From Sulfurimonas sp. (GTDB lineage: Bacteria > Campylobacterota > Campylobacteria > Campylobacterales > Sulfurimonadaceae), in assembly GCF_023228785.1 (NCBI RefSeq), contig NZ_JALOAN010000021.1:1-40417 (forward strand): a stretch of DNA of 40,417 nucleotides, given 5' to 3'. Position 1 is the first letter of the stretch. Every line of letters begins with the position of its first letter. Shown here one piece after another: positions 33,453 to 40,417 of this stretch. A program made the translations under genes and the position numbers. Under the pieces are notes generated by a model, which saw nothing but the letters and a program-made list of their open reading frames with translations, ran no database searches and had not been told where the DNA came from.

Positions 33453-33482
33453 ATGGCACTAATAAACTGTATATTTTTTTAA
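33453..33482 (+). pseudogene. Possible 5' remnant of a zinc-ribbon-type gene
   Basis: After a good ribosome-binding site (AGAGG, 33444-33448), an ATG opens nine codons, MALINCIFF, then TAA. The start MALINC is like the opening of small zinc-ribbon proteins that begin MALI(N/K)CPECG. It may be the stump left by a deletion; the evidence is only six residues and could be chance. Confidence 0.3.
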
Positions 33483-33495
33483 AGTATAGGTAAGC

Positions 33496-33527
33496 AACAT
33501 GACATCTTTATGTCTGGATTACATGTT
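33496..33527. repeat. Nested inverted repeat upstream of the toxin-antitoxin genes
   Basis: GACAT (33501-33505) and ATGTC (33510-33514) are inverted around a 4-nt centre, inside a wider AACAT (33496-33500) and ATGTT (33523-33527) pair; another ATGTC follows. It may be an operator for the ribbon-helix-helix protein. It lies about 45 bp upstream of the TACAAT box (33573-33578), so this is tentative. Confidence 0.35.
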
Positions 33528-33606
33528 ATGTCTAAAATTTGAGTTATTTATTTTCATTAGTTGAAATTGTGATACAATATGTCATACAAATATATGAGGA
33601 GAGATT

Positions 33607-33864
33607 ATGTTATCAGTTAGACTAAACAATACCCTTGAGAGTCAACTTCAAGTTGTATCAAATCAAAAACATCTATCAAAGAGTCAAGTTATTAAAGATG
33701 CGCTAGTTTACTACTTTGATATGTTACAAAAAGAATCAAACCAAAAAACTGCTTATGAACTAGGTAGTGATCTCTTTGGTAAATACTCAAGTGGAGATGG
33801 GACGCTCTCAACTACTTATAAACAAAAACTCAAAGATAAAATAAATGCAAAAAACAATAATTGA
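33607..33864 (+). CDS. Ribbon-helix-helix (CopG-type) antitoxin
   Basis: The 85-residue protein opens with a ribbon-helix-helix fold: strand LSVRLNNTLESQL, helix VVSNQKHLSK and helix SQVIKDALVYYFDML. The remainder is a flexible tail likely to wrap the toxin. GAGGAGAG precedes the ATG and a TACAAT box lies at 33573-33578. The end overlaps the PIN-domain gene by 20 nt, the usual antitoxin-toxin arrangement. It lies inside the 1.2-kb tRNA-bounded remnant and would help to keep that DNA in place. Confidence 0.88.
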   Translation: MLSVRLNNTLESQLQVVSNQKHLSKSQVIKDALVYYFDMLQKESNQKTAYELGSDLFGKYSSGDGTLSTTYKQKLKDKINAKNNN

Positions 33865-34261
33865 TAGCGGACCGCTTATAGCTCTTTTTGATAGAAGTGA
33901 TAAGTATCACCAGAGAGTTTTAGAGTTTATCAAGTCTTACAAAGGTGAGCTAATAACATCGTGGTCGGTTATAACAGAGGTCTCGCATATGCTAGACTTC
34001 AACCTTCAAGTTCAAATAGACTTTTTAAAATGGTGTGAGATAGGAGGCATAAAACTCTATGACATATCTCAAGATGAGATAGTTCACATAAGAGTGATGA
34101 TGCAAAAGTATATAGATGTGCCAATGGATCTAGCAGATGCAACACTTATGTATATATCTAACAAAGAAAATATAAAAAACATTGTGAGCATTGATAGTGA
34201 TTTTGATATATACAGAACTTTAAAAAAACAAAGCTTAAATAATCTTATTAAGTTTATTTAA
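33845..34261 (+). CDS. PIN-domain toxin (VapC-like ribonuclease)
   Basis: The 138-residue protein has the PIN nuclease acidic residues: IIDSGPLIALFDRSDKYH (Asp 7), SWSVITEVSHML (Glu), MDLADATLMYISN (Asp) and VSIDSDFDIYR (Asp). VapC-type toxins cut RNA, often tRNA, when the antitoxin is lost. The start lies within the antitoxin gene and translation is probably coupled. Its end overlaps by 27 nt the opposed integrase remnant. All catalytic positions appear intact, so the toxin may be functional. Confidence 0.88.
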   Translation: MQKTIIDSGPLIALFDRSDKYHQRVLEFIKSYKGELITSWSVITEVSHMLDFNLQVQIDFLKWCEIGGIKLYDISQDEIVHIRVMMQKYIDVPMDLADATLMYISNKENIKNIVSIDSDFDIYRTLKKQSLNNLIKFI

Positions 34262-34468
34262 AATATTTAAGCCTTTTTTACTTTTTACTTCATAAGCAGA
34301 CACATGTCTCTTGTTAGGTATAAGGTGAGCGTATCTCATCGTCATATCAAGTGTTTTATGCCCTAGCTCTTTTATGTGCAATATATCTAATCCAGCCATA
34401 GCTAACTTTAAAAAAGTATCAAAAGTTATAGAAGAATATAAAAAAGATACACTCTCTTCAAAGCCCAT
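34235..34468 (-). pseudogene. Tyrosine recombinase (integrase) C-terminal remnant
   Basis: The 77-codon frame holds only the last part of a phage/island integrase: LAMAGLDILHIKELGHKTLDMTMRYAHL (residues about 23-50, given here as key parts LGHKTLDMT and RYAHL) with the final catalytic His and Tyr. The upstream catalytic Arg and HxLRH box are missing, and the usual IKELLGH reads IKELGH, one leucine short. The stub lies 62 bp from the tRNA fragment, where the integrase of a tRNA-integrated element is expected. It is non-functional. Confidence 0.85.
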
Positions 34469-34530
34469 AAAATAGGCACTTCTAAAAGGTTTTAGGAAGA
34501 TTTAATAAAGTGTAAAAAAGTGCTTATAAC

Positions 34531-34580
34531 TGACTGAAAATCACTGTGTCCTTGGTTCGATTCCGAGATTGGCCACCACC
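34531..34580 (+). repeat. attR-like 50-bp tRNA-Phe 3' fragment
   Basis: It repeats exactly the last part of tRNA-Phe from the anticodon stem through CCA and two more bases. It lacks the acceptor 5' strand and D arm, so it cannot make a tRNA. It marks the right end of the integrated remnant that begins in tRNA copy 2. The island would be about 1.2 kb. Confidence 0.88.
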
Positions 34581-34623
34581 TAAAATTTTTTTACCATACA
34601 CTTCACACAATTTAATCTCTAAA

Positions 34624-34656
34624 AATACAAAAAAAGTTTTATAATTTTTTTGTATT
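34624..34656. other. Perfect AT hairpin ahead of the GGDEF-EAL gene
   Basis: AATACAAAAAAA (34624-34635) and TTTTTTTGTATT (34645-34656) form a perfect 12-bp stem with a 9-nt loop. The stem is AT-rich with a T run in one arm, so it may act as a weak terminator in either direction, insulating the downstream gene from the tRNA region. The rest of 34469-34734 shows only the tRNA fragment and AT-rich DNA. Confidence 0.5.
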
Positions 34657-34734
34657 CTAAATGAAGTTATATAACCTCTTAATATGAAATTGGATAAAGT
34701 AACTTTATTAATTATTTGAAGGTTTTGTGACATA

Positions 34735-36672
34735 ATGAAAAATAAACAAAGATCTGTCTTTTATACTCTTTTTTTAGCAATTTCTTTTACAATCTTGGTT
34801 GCTATTTTTATCGTGAGTACAATACTTTATAATCAAACAAAAGACCGTCTTTTAAAAGATATAAACAGTGATGTTCAAACAAGTTTAACCTTACTAAAAA
34901 ACAGTATCTATCCTTTTATGGATTCTTACTCTGTTCATGAGTATGAAAAACTTATAGCAAATGAACTAAATCGTAAATATACTCTTGCTATTGTTGTTGA
35001 AGATTGCAATATGGCTAAGATCTTAGATTCAAAATACTTAGTCGGCAAAATCAACAATGACAAACAAGTACAAGACTTTGATCAAAACAACAAGATCCAC
35101 CAACAAAGGATAGACAACTCTTACTTATATATAAAAGATGATATTTACAATCAAAATGGACTAAAACTTGGCAATATAGCAATTTATGCTTCTGATAGTT
35201 TAGTGCAAGAAAAACTCGAAAGTATCATCACCATCAGTATAATAATCACACTCTTAAGTACTATAATAGTCTTACTAGTAATCTACTTTGTTATGCACCA
35301 AATAGTACAAAAGCCTGTCAATAGCATTATAGAAGTCCTTAATAACAAAACAGATGATGGCATACCAACGAGCACAATTCCCTCTTACAACTCCAAAGAG
35401 TTATCCATTCTCTCATCAACTCTTAACAATATGATTAACTCCATTAAAGAGTCAAGATATCAACTTGATAAAATTGCAAATACCGATACATTGACTAATC
35501 TTGGAAATAGATATAAATTGATTCAAGATATCAATCATAGTACAAACCCAGCACTCGCTATCATAAACATAGATAATTTTTCAGAGCTAAATGACTTTTA
35601 TGGATATGAAGTTGGCGACTATATTATCAAGCAAGTTGGTCAACATATATCAGGAGTAACTAGGCATAAAAATACTTTTACATACCATATTCAAGGTGAT
35701 GAGTATGTTTTATTTAACCACGATATAGATAAAAATGAGTTTGAGAGAAACATACATAAACTAGTAGATATATTTTCTAATATAACTGTAGAAGTTGACG
35801 AAGAAGATTTAAACTTCAACTTTACTATTGGTGTCTCTTTTGAGAGTAAAGAAAAGATCTTACCAACTGCAGATATGGCTTTAAAAGTTGCAAAAAGAAA
35901 CAATGAAAACATTATGGTTTTTAGTGAAGCCATTTCTTTAAATAAAGAGTACGAGAACAATATTTACTGGACAAAAAAGATAAGAACTGCTATCTTTGAA
36001 GACAGCTTCATACCAGTTTATCAGCCAATCATCAACAACAACACAAACAAGATAGAAAAATATGAATCTCTTGTTAGAATGAGAGATCAAGACAAGTTAA
36101 TATCTCCTTTTTTCTTTTTAGAAATATCAAAAAAAACAAAATACTACTCAACTATAACTAAAATAATGATAGAAAAAACCTTTGAACGCTTTAAAGATAG
36201 TGATCTTGAATTTTCTATAAATCTAACTATTGAAGATATTTTAAACACCGAGATCAAAGAGTACATATACGGCATGCTCATTAAGCATAACATTGCCACT
36301 AGAGTTGTTTTTGAAATAGTTGAAACTGAATCCATAGAAAATTTCGAAGCAGTTTTAGGTTTTATAAATAAAATAAAAAAGATTGGATCTAAGATAGCTA
36401 TAGATGATTTTGGCACAGGTTATAGCAATTTTGACTACCTAATGAGGCTAAATGCCGACTATATAAAGATTGATGGATCTCTTATAAAAGAGATAGATAC
36501 AAACAAACAAGCTCAGGCAGTTGTCTCCACTATTGTAGATTTTGCTAAGAGAATGAATATAAAAACCATCGCTGAGTTTGTAGAAAATGAAGATATTCAA
36601 AAAAAAGTTATGGAGTTAGGTATAGACTACTCTCAGGGCTACTACTTTAGTGAGCCAAAAATAGATATTTAA
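34735..36672 (+). CDS. Transmembrane HAMP/GGDEF-EAL protein with degenerate GGDEF motif
   Basis: The 645-residue inner-membrane protein has TM1 (10-32), a periplasmic domain of about 130 residues, TM2 (163-188), a HAMP-like linker (188-240), a GGDEF domain and an EAL domain. The GGDEF motif reads QGDEY (320-324), so cyclase activity is unlikely. The EAL motif reads ESL (444-446), with SINLT (Asn 496), EIVETE, IDDFGTG (556-562), YIKID, TIAEF and SQGYY preserved, so phosphodiesterase activity is plausible. The layout resembles MbaA and LapD-type receptors. The ATG has GAAGG twelve bases upstream. A periplasmic binding protein gene follows 15 nt later and is probably its partner. Confidence 0.92.
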   Translation: MKNKQRSVFYTLFLAISFTILVAIFIVSTILYNQTKDRLLKDINSDVQTSLTLLKNSIYPFMDSYSVHEYEKLIANELNRKYTLAIVVEDCNMAKILDSKYLVGKINNDKQVQDFDQNNKIHQQRIDNSYLYIKDDIYNQNGLKLGNIAIYASDSLVQEKLESIITISIIITLLSTIIVLLVIYFVMHQIVQKPVNSIIEVLNNKTDDGIPTSTIPSYNSKELSILSSTLNNMINSIKESRYQLDKIANTDTLTNLGNRYKLIQDINHSTNPALAIINIDNFSELNDFYGYEVGDYIIKQVGQHISGVTRHKNTFTYHIQGDEYVLFNHDIDKNEFERNIHKLVDIFSNITVEVDEEDLNFNFTIGVSFESKEKILPTADMALKVAKRNNENIMVFSEAISLNKEYENNIYWTKKIRTAIFEDSFIPVYQPIINNNTNKIEKYESLVRMRDQDKLISPFFFLEISKKTKYYSTITKIMIEKTFERFKDSDLEFSINLTIEDILNTEIKEYIYGMLIKHNIATRVVFEIVETESIENFEAVLGFINKIKKIGSKIAIDDFGTGYSNFDYLMRLNADYIKIDGSLIKEIDTNKQAQAVVSTIVDFAKRMNIKTIAEFVENEDIQKKVMELGIDYSQGYYFSEPKIDI

Positions 36673-36687
36673 AAAGATGGAGAGGAT

Positions 36688-37665
36688 ATGAATCTTATAA
36701 AAATTACTTTTTTGGTACTCTTTTTTACTTCTGCTACTTTTTTAGGAGCAACTGAAGCTCAGTTAGATATTTCTAAAAAAAAGATAGCTTATATTGTCTC
36801 AGATATAAGGATACCTTTTTGGAAAATCATGAGTAGTGGCATAAAAGATAGCGCTGCTAAACTAGGTTACGAAGTTAGCATCTATAGCTCTAACAATATA
36901 AAAAAAACTGAAATCCAAAACACCATAAAAGCGATAAAGGACAAGGTGGACGCTATTGTCCTCTCGCCTATAAACTCTTCTTCTGCTGTTACTGTTTTAA
37001 AGTTTGCTAGATCTGCAAATATTCCAGTTGTTATAAGTGACATAGGAACTAATGAGGGTGAATATCTCTCTTTTATCTCTTCAGATAATGAAGATGGAGC
37101 ATATAAGATAGGTCAGGTTCTAGCAAAAAAAATGAAAGATCTTAAATGGGATATAGATGGATCTGTTGGCATAGTCTCCATCCCACAAAAAAGAGCAAAT
37201 GGTAAAGCTAGAACAGTTGGCTTTATGAGAGCAATGAACGAGTCAGGGATCAGAGTTGAGGGCTTGAAACAGCAAGTTAACTTCTCATACAAAGAGACTT
37301 ATATTTTCTCAAAAGAGTTGATCAAGCAGAGCAAAAATCTAAGAGCTATTTGGCTTCAAGGCTCGGATAGATACAAGGCTGCACTAGAAGCCATAAAAGA
37401 TTTAGGCAAAGAGAATGATATTTTACTCATAGTTTTTGATGCAGAGCCAGAATTTTTAGAGTTGATCCCAAAGAGCGTTCTTATTGGAGCGGCTATGCAA
37501 CAGCCCTATGTTTTTGGAGAAAAAGCAGTTTTTGTCTTAGATGATTTTTTCAACAAAAAAGATGTAAAAAAATATATCCAGCTCACCATACTTCCCATCT
37601 CTACAGACAACATTGAAAAAAATATCTCTCTTATAAAAAGAAATGTTTTAGGAATCTTGGAGTAA
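36688..37665 (+). CDS. Periplasmic sugar-type substrate-binding protein, putative sensor partner
   Basis: The 325-residue protein has a signal peptide (MNLIKITFLVLFFTSATFLG, cleaved near ATEA) and a type I periplasmic-binding fold like RbsB/TorT/LuxP: KIAYIVSDIRIPFWKIMSSGIKD, AIVLSPINSSSAV, IPVVISDIG, GIVSIPQKRANGKAR and LLIVFDAEPEFLELI. No ABC transporter permease or ATPase gene is in the window. It is co-transcribed with the GGDEF-EAL gene upstream (GGAGAGG ribosome-binding site). By analogy with NspS-MbaA and LuxP-LuxQ I infer that it binds a ligand and signals through the membrane protein; the ligand is unknown. Confidence 0.85.
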   Translation: MNLIKITFLVLFFTSATFLGATEAQLDISKKKIAYIVSDIRIPFWKIMSSGIKDSAAKLGYEVSIYSSNNIKKTEIQNTIKAIKDKVDAIVLSPINSSSAVTVLKFARSANIPVVISDIGTNEGEYLSFISSDNEDGAYKIGQVLAKKMKDLKWDIDGSVGIVSIPQKRANGKARTVGFMRAMNESGIRVEGLKQQVNFSYKETYIFSKELIKQSKNLRAIWLQGSDRYKAALEAIKDLGKENDILLIVFDAEPEFLELIPKSVLIGAAMQQPYVFGEKAVFVLDDFFNKKDVKKYIQLTILPISTDNIEKNISLIKRNVLGILE

Positions 37666-37671
37666 AACTCC

Positions 37672-37688
37672 TCTCCCCTTAAGGGAGA
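37672..37688. terminator. Weak hairpin between convergent binding-protein and adhesin genes
   Basis: TCTCCC and GGGAGA pair around CTTAA (37672-37688). On the minus strand GGAGTTTTA follows, on the plus strand CTAGAGCATTTT. It lies in the 33-nt gap between two convergent genes, so a shared terminator is reasonable, but the T tracts are poor. Confidence 0.45.
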
Positions 37689-37698
37689 CTAGAGCATT

Positions 37699-40417
37699 TT
37701 ATGCAATTGTTACAGTTGCATCTTCGCTGATTTTAAGAGAGAGTGAGCTATCTCCACTATTTATATAGACTTCAAAGTTTTGTCCATTTGTAGTAATATC
37801 AGAATCTTTTGACCAATTATTTCCATTTTCACTTACAAGCGTTACACTATCATTTGCATCGTCTGCTATGATTAAAAGTTCATTTGCTGTGTCTGTCATA
37901 TCTATAACATCTTGTAGTTTCACATTTGTAATATTAGTATCTCCATTTTGAGTGAGATCTAGCTTTTCTATACTTGATGAAGTAATAGCTGAAAAATCGA
38001 TAGTGGCTCCACCTAGTACTAGCCTATCATCTTGCCCAACAGTTCCATCAGCTGTGATATCTGTTATGATATTATCCGTTGTTGCTCTAAATGAGCCACT
38101 CTTCTCATCTGATATTTTTGCAGGATCATCAGCTTCTGCAGTTTTAAAAGTGTAATCAATATTTTGATTATGAAGTCCATCTTTTTGAAATGTCAACTTA
38201 TTTAATTTATCTGTAGCTAAATCTATATCTGAAATAGTATAAGTATCACTACCATTATCGTAAACTACATTTGCCATAATATCAACACCATCTTGTTTAA
38301 ATGTAGCTCCTACACCAAACCCTGTAAGTGTCAAAATACCACTCTCAGAACCATCTAGATCTATCGCATTGGCATTAAGATTTATTGCCACATCGGCACT
38401 TGCTGCTTGAACTGTGTTGTTGTGAGTCACACTTGAAAAACCATCTGCTACACTATCTACAGTCACTTTAAAATCTTTAGAGACCATAGTTGTAGAGTTT
38501 CCATCTTTTACTAAAGTATCGAGTCTTAAATCTACATCCGTTGTGCTGCTCCAATTTTGTGGTGCTTTTATCCACACTTTAGGAATACCATTAGCTATAT
38601 TTATAGTCCAGTTGTAAGTATCATAATCAGTTCCATCAATATTAACAGTTCCAGTTTTACTTCCTTTTGTTGCCATACTCTGATGACTATCTCCAATGTA
38701 GAGTAAAAATCCTTCTGGTACATCATCTATAAACATAGATGTTACTTTTTCAGAACCATCATTATCTATCTGCGCCACTCCGCTTAGAGGAGTTCCATTT
38801 GTTTTATCTGCAAAAATCTGAATAAAATCATCTTCATTCCCATGTCCCTTTAAATCAAGAAGTTCTAAGCCATCAGCCACAGGAGCTACAGAGATAGTAA
38901 AATCCTTTGAAGTCTCGGAGATATTATCTGCACCTGTCTCTTTTGCAAAAACAGTATATGTAAAAGTTACTCCTCCTGAAGCATCTTTTGTTGGAGTAAA
39001 CTTTAAACTGCCATCATTTAAATTTGCTATATCTACATTTGCAACTTTATTTGAAGCATCAAAAGTATGACTTCCTCCACTCCAAACTAGTGTTCCATAT
39101 ATACCGCTTTTATGTGTTATTGCTACAGTTGAAGCTGCTGTTGCATCTTCTGCACCCTGCACTATTGCATAATGAGGATCATCAACAGTATCAAAAGTGA
39201 TTTTTACAGTCGTTGTCCCATCTTCTTGAGCACTTCCTACTGCATCGCCATTTTCTTTAACATGAGTTTGAGCTGCACTTGAAGTGATATCATCAGTTAC
39301 AGGAACGACATCTACAGCAAAAGGTTTATCAGCTGTTGTATCTCTAGCCCAGCCATCACCAATATAAGCAGTTAAGTTCACATCAAAAGATAGTTTTGCT
39401 CCTGCATTATTTTCATTGTAGTCTTTATTTGGAATCATTTTGATTTGTGAGAGTACATCATTTATAGTCTCTTGTATATCTTCTTGCTTTGCTGTTACAG
39501 TAATGAGATGTATCCCATTATAACTATTGACTTTACCATCGGTAAACGCATCACTTCTATCAAAAGTAACATTTTGTAAGTTGCTAAAAGCAAGTGAATA
39601 TGTAACTAACTCAGTTGGTGCAATATTATTATCTGCATTGCCTCCTTGACCATCACCAATAATTTCTATGATTCTATTTGTATTATCAGTATATAAAGAA
39701 AACTGTGTATCTTCTTTAACTGTAACAGAGTGTACGATCATATCAACGTCTATAGTTTCTAAAGTACCAGATCCACCACCTGTATGTAAATTATTGATAA
39801 AGGTGATTGTCATATCATCAGTTTGTATATCATTTGCTTTTGCACCACTATCATGAGCATAAGCGGTAATTTTTACAAGTGATGAGGCATCAAAATACTT
39901 CAATGAATCATTAACTTTAAAGTTTACAGTATAGCTTGATCCACTCGCATCTATAACTTGTGATGGAATATCTAAAAACCAGATATTTTTAGTTCCACTA
40001 ATCGCCATAGTTGCATACTCATCATCAACTGTTATACCTCTTTGAACTCCCTCAATTACAAAACGAGTAAAGTTTTCAGAGCCATCAGTGTCTGTACTCG
40101 TTACATCTACATCAAAGCTAAACGAGCCTACTTCGTTGATGGTTACAGTTGAAGCTCCATCATCATAGACAATATTATTTACAGATACGCCATTACTAGT
40201 ATCAACAGAGATAGGATCAGTAACAGAAAGAAGTGAGATATTGTAAACACCATCTGCTTCTATATTTGTGCTTGTAAAGATTTCACCATTTGATGCAGTA
40301 GCTTTATCTGAGACAGTGTATTTGATAGCAAAAGAGTTATCAGGGCTATTTGCACTTCCGACATCTTGGTCATACTTGATATATACACTATTTATTGCAG
40401 CGCCTGTAAGTTTGTAA
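37699..40417 (-). CDS. Large type-I-secreted adhesin, C-terminal part (N-terminus beyond window)
   Basis: The frame is open from the window's right edge to TAA at 37701-37699, 905 codons. The first internal ATG at 40008 is not a real start, since coding continues upstream without a stop. It consists of beta-rich repeats of 100-150 residues joined by linkers such as VAPVADG and VDSVADG, each with DxDGSE-type motifs (TDTDGSEN, IDNDGSEK, DLDGSESG). The C-terminus (STIEKLDLT-type SSSIEKLDLTQNGDTNITN, NELLIIADDANDSV, then SLKISEDATVTIA) matches the secretion region of RTX/LapA-like adhesins exported by type I systems. No GGxGxDxxx repeats are seen in this part. Cell-surface or biofilm adhesion is inferred from family. 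Confidence 0.85.
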   Translation of the reverse strand, partial: YKLTGAAINSVYIKYDQDVGSANSPDNSFAIKYTVSDKATASNGEIFTSTNIEADGVYNISLLSVTDPISVDTSNGVSVNNIVYDDGASTVTINEVGSFSFDVDVTSTDTDGSENFTRFVIEGVQRGITVDDEYATMAISGTKNIWFLDIPSQVIDASGSSYTVNFKVNDSLKYFDASSLVKITAYAHDSGAKANDIQTDDMTITFINNLHTGGGSGTLETIDVDMIVHSVTVKEDTQFSLYTDNTNRIIEIIGDGQGGNADNNIAPTELVTYSLAFSNLQNVTFDRSDAFTDGKVNSYNGIHLITVTAKQEDIQETINDVLSQIKMIPNKDYNENNAGAKLSFDVNLTAYIGDGWARDTTADKPFAVDVVPVTDDITSSAAQTHVKENGDAVGSAQEDGTTTVKITFDTVDDPHYAIVQGAEDATAASTVAITHKSGIYGTLVWSGGSHTFDASNKVANVDIANLNDGSLKFTPTKDASGGVTFTYTVFAKETGADNISETSKDFTISVAPVADGLELLDLKGHGNEDDFIQIFADKTNGTPLSGVAQIDNDGSEKVTSMFIDDVPEGFLLYIGDSHQSMATKGSKTGTVNIDGTDYDTYNWTINIANGIPKVWIKAPQNWSSTTDVDLRLDTLVKDGNSTTMVSKDFKVTVDSVADGFSSVTHNNTVQAASADVAINLNANAIDLDGSESGILTLTGFGVGATFKQDGVDIMANVVYDNGSDTYTISDIDLATDKLNKLTFQKDGLHNQNIDYTFKTAEADDPAKISDEKSGSFRATTDNIITDITADGTVGQDDRLVLGGATIDFSAITSSSIEKLDLTQNGDTNITNVKLQDVIDMTDTANELLIIADDANDSVTLVSENGNNWSKDSDITTNGQNFEVYINSGDSSLSLKISEDATVTIA

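Noticed and set aside
34524..34733. Minus-strand 69-codon frame over the tRNA fragment
   Set aside because: Its C-terminal part is antisense tRNA and no start signal is present.
37952..39856. Plus-strand short frames opposite the adhesin
   Set aside because: They are antisense to a continuous coding frame and show no initiation signals.
1..40417. CRISPR array or insertion sequence
   Set aside because: No regularly spaced repeats, no transposase frames and no terminal inverted repeats with target duplications were seen; the only mobile remnant is the tRNA-Phe element.

Overview
The window looks like chromosomal DNA of a low-GC Campylobacterota bacterium, most likely close to Sulfurimonas. 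This rests on the AT-rich sequence, the set of conserved genes, and gene neighbourhoods that match my memory of Campylobacter jejuni (murD, mraY, gpmI, fabG, acpP, fabF, accA, dnaQ, rpe and rpmB lie close together there, and a PEB4-type isomerase lies beside fbaA). The species cannot be fixed from the sequence alone. Start codons are unusually varied: many TTG and GTG starts, and one gene (rnpA) with no ATG, GTG or TTG in its frame.

Layout. 1-677 (minus): the end of rpmH-rnpA-yidD. 842-2455: a membrane GGDEF-EAL protein. 2444-5388 (minus): clpB and a small tetraheme cytochrome, behind a clear sigma70 promoter that overlaps a HAIR-like (HspR-type) inverted repeat. 5545-11201: metabolic and housekeeping genes (nitroreductase, D-cysteine desulfhydrase-type enzyme, SurA-like isomerase, endonuclease III, a small lipoprotein, cmoA, fbaA). 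11367-13718: a coiled-coil protein and a FapA (DUF342) protein. 13719-14412: a very AT-rich region with a palindromic operator and an apparently leaderless HTH gene. 14510-18579: HU, a NERD/degenerate helicase-like protein, a secreted cyclophilin and a PiT phosphate transporter. 18624-21128 (minus): rpmB, a K+ channel and argJ. 21301-25745: an HDOD protein, a mosaic CheX-type protein, rpe, trpF and a DnaQ-like exonuclease. 25733-30723 (minus): gpmI-fabG-acpP-fabF-accA. 30865-33141: mraY-murD.

The accessory part begins at 33160. Two identical tRNA-Phe genes stand in tandem, and a 50-bp 3' fragment of the same tRNA lies at 34531-34580. The 1.2 kb between the second tRNA and the fragment holds a ribbon-helix-helix/PIN toxin-antitoxin pair and the C-terminal stub of a tyrosine recombinase. 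This is the remnant of an element integrated in tRNA-Phe.

Next to it is the most interesting group. A transmembrane HAMP/GGDEF-EAL protein with a degenerate GGDEF motif (34735-36672) is followed 15 nt later by a secreted sugar-type periplasmic binding protein with no ABC transporter genes visible (36688-37665). Facing them is a large type-I-secreted adhesin (37699 to the window edge). I propose that the binding protein senses a ligand for the c-di-GMP enzyme, as NspS does for MbaA in Vibrio cholerae, and that the output may be surface attachment. This is inference from gene order and domains.

Intergenic DNA carries several palindromic elements that look dispersed (23523-23624, 29046-29247, 33251-33278).
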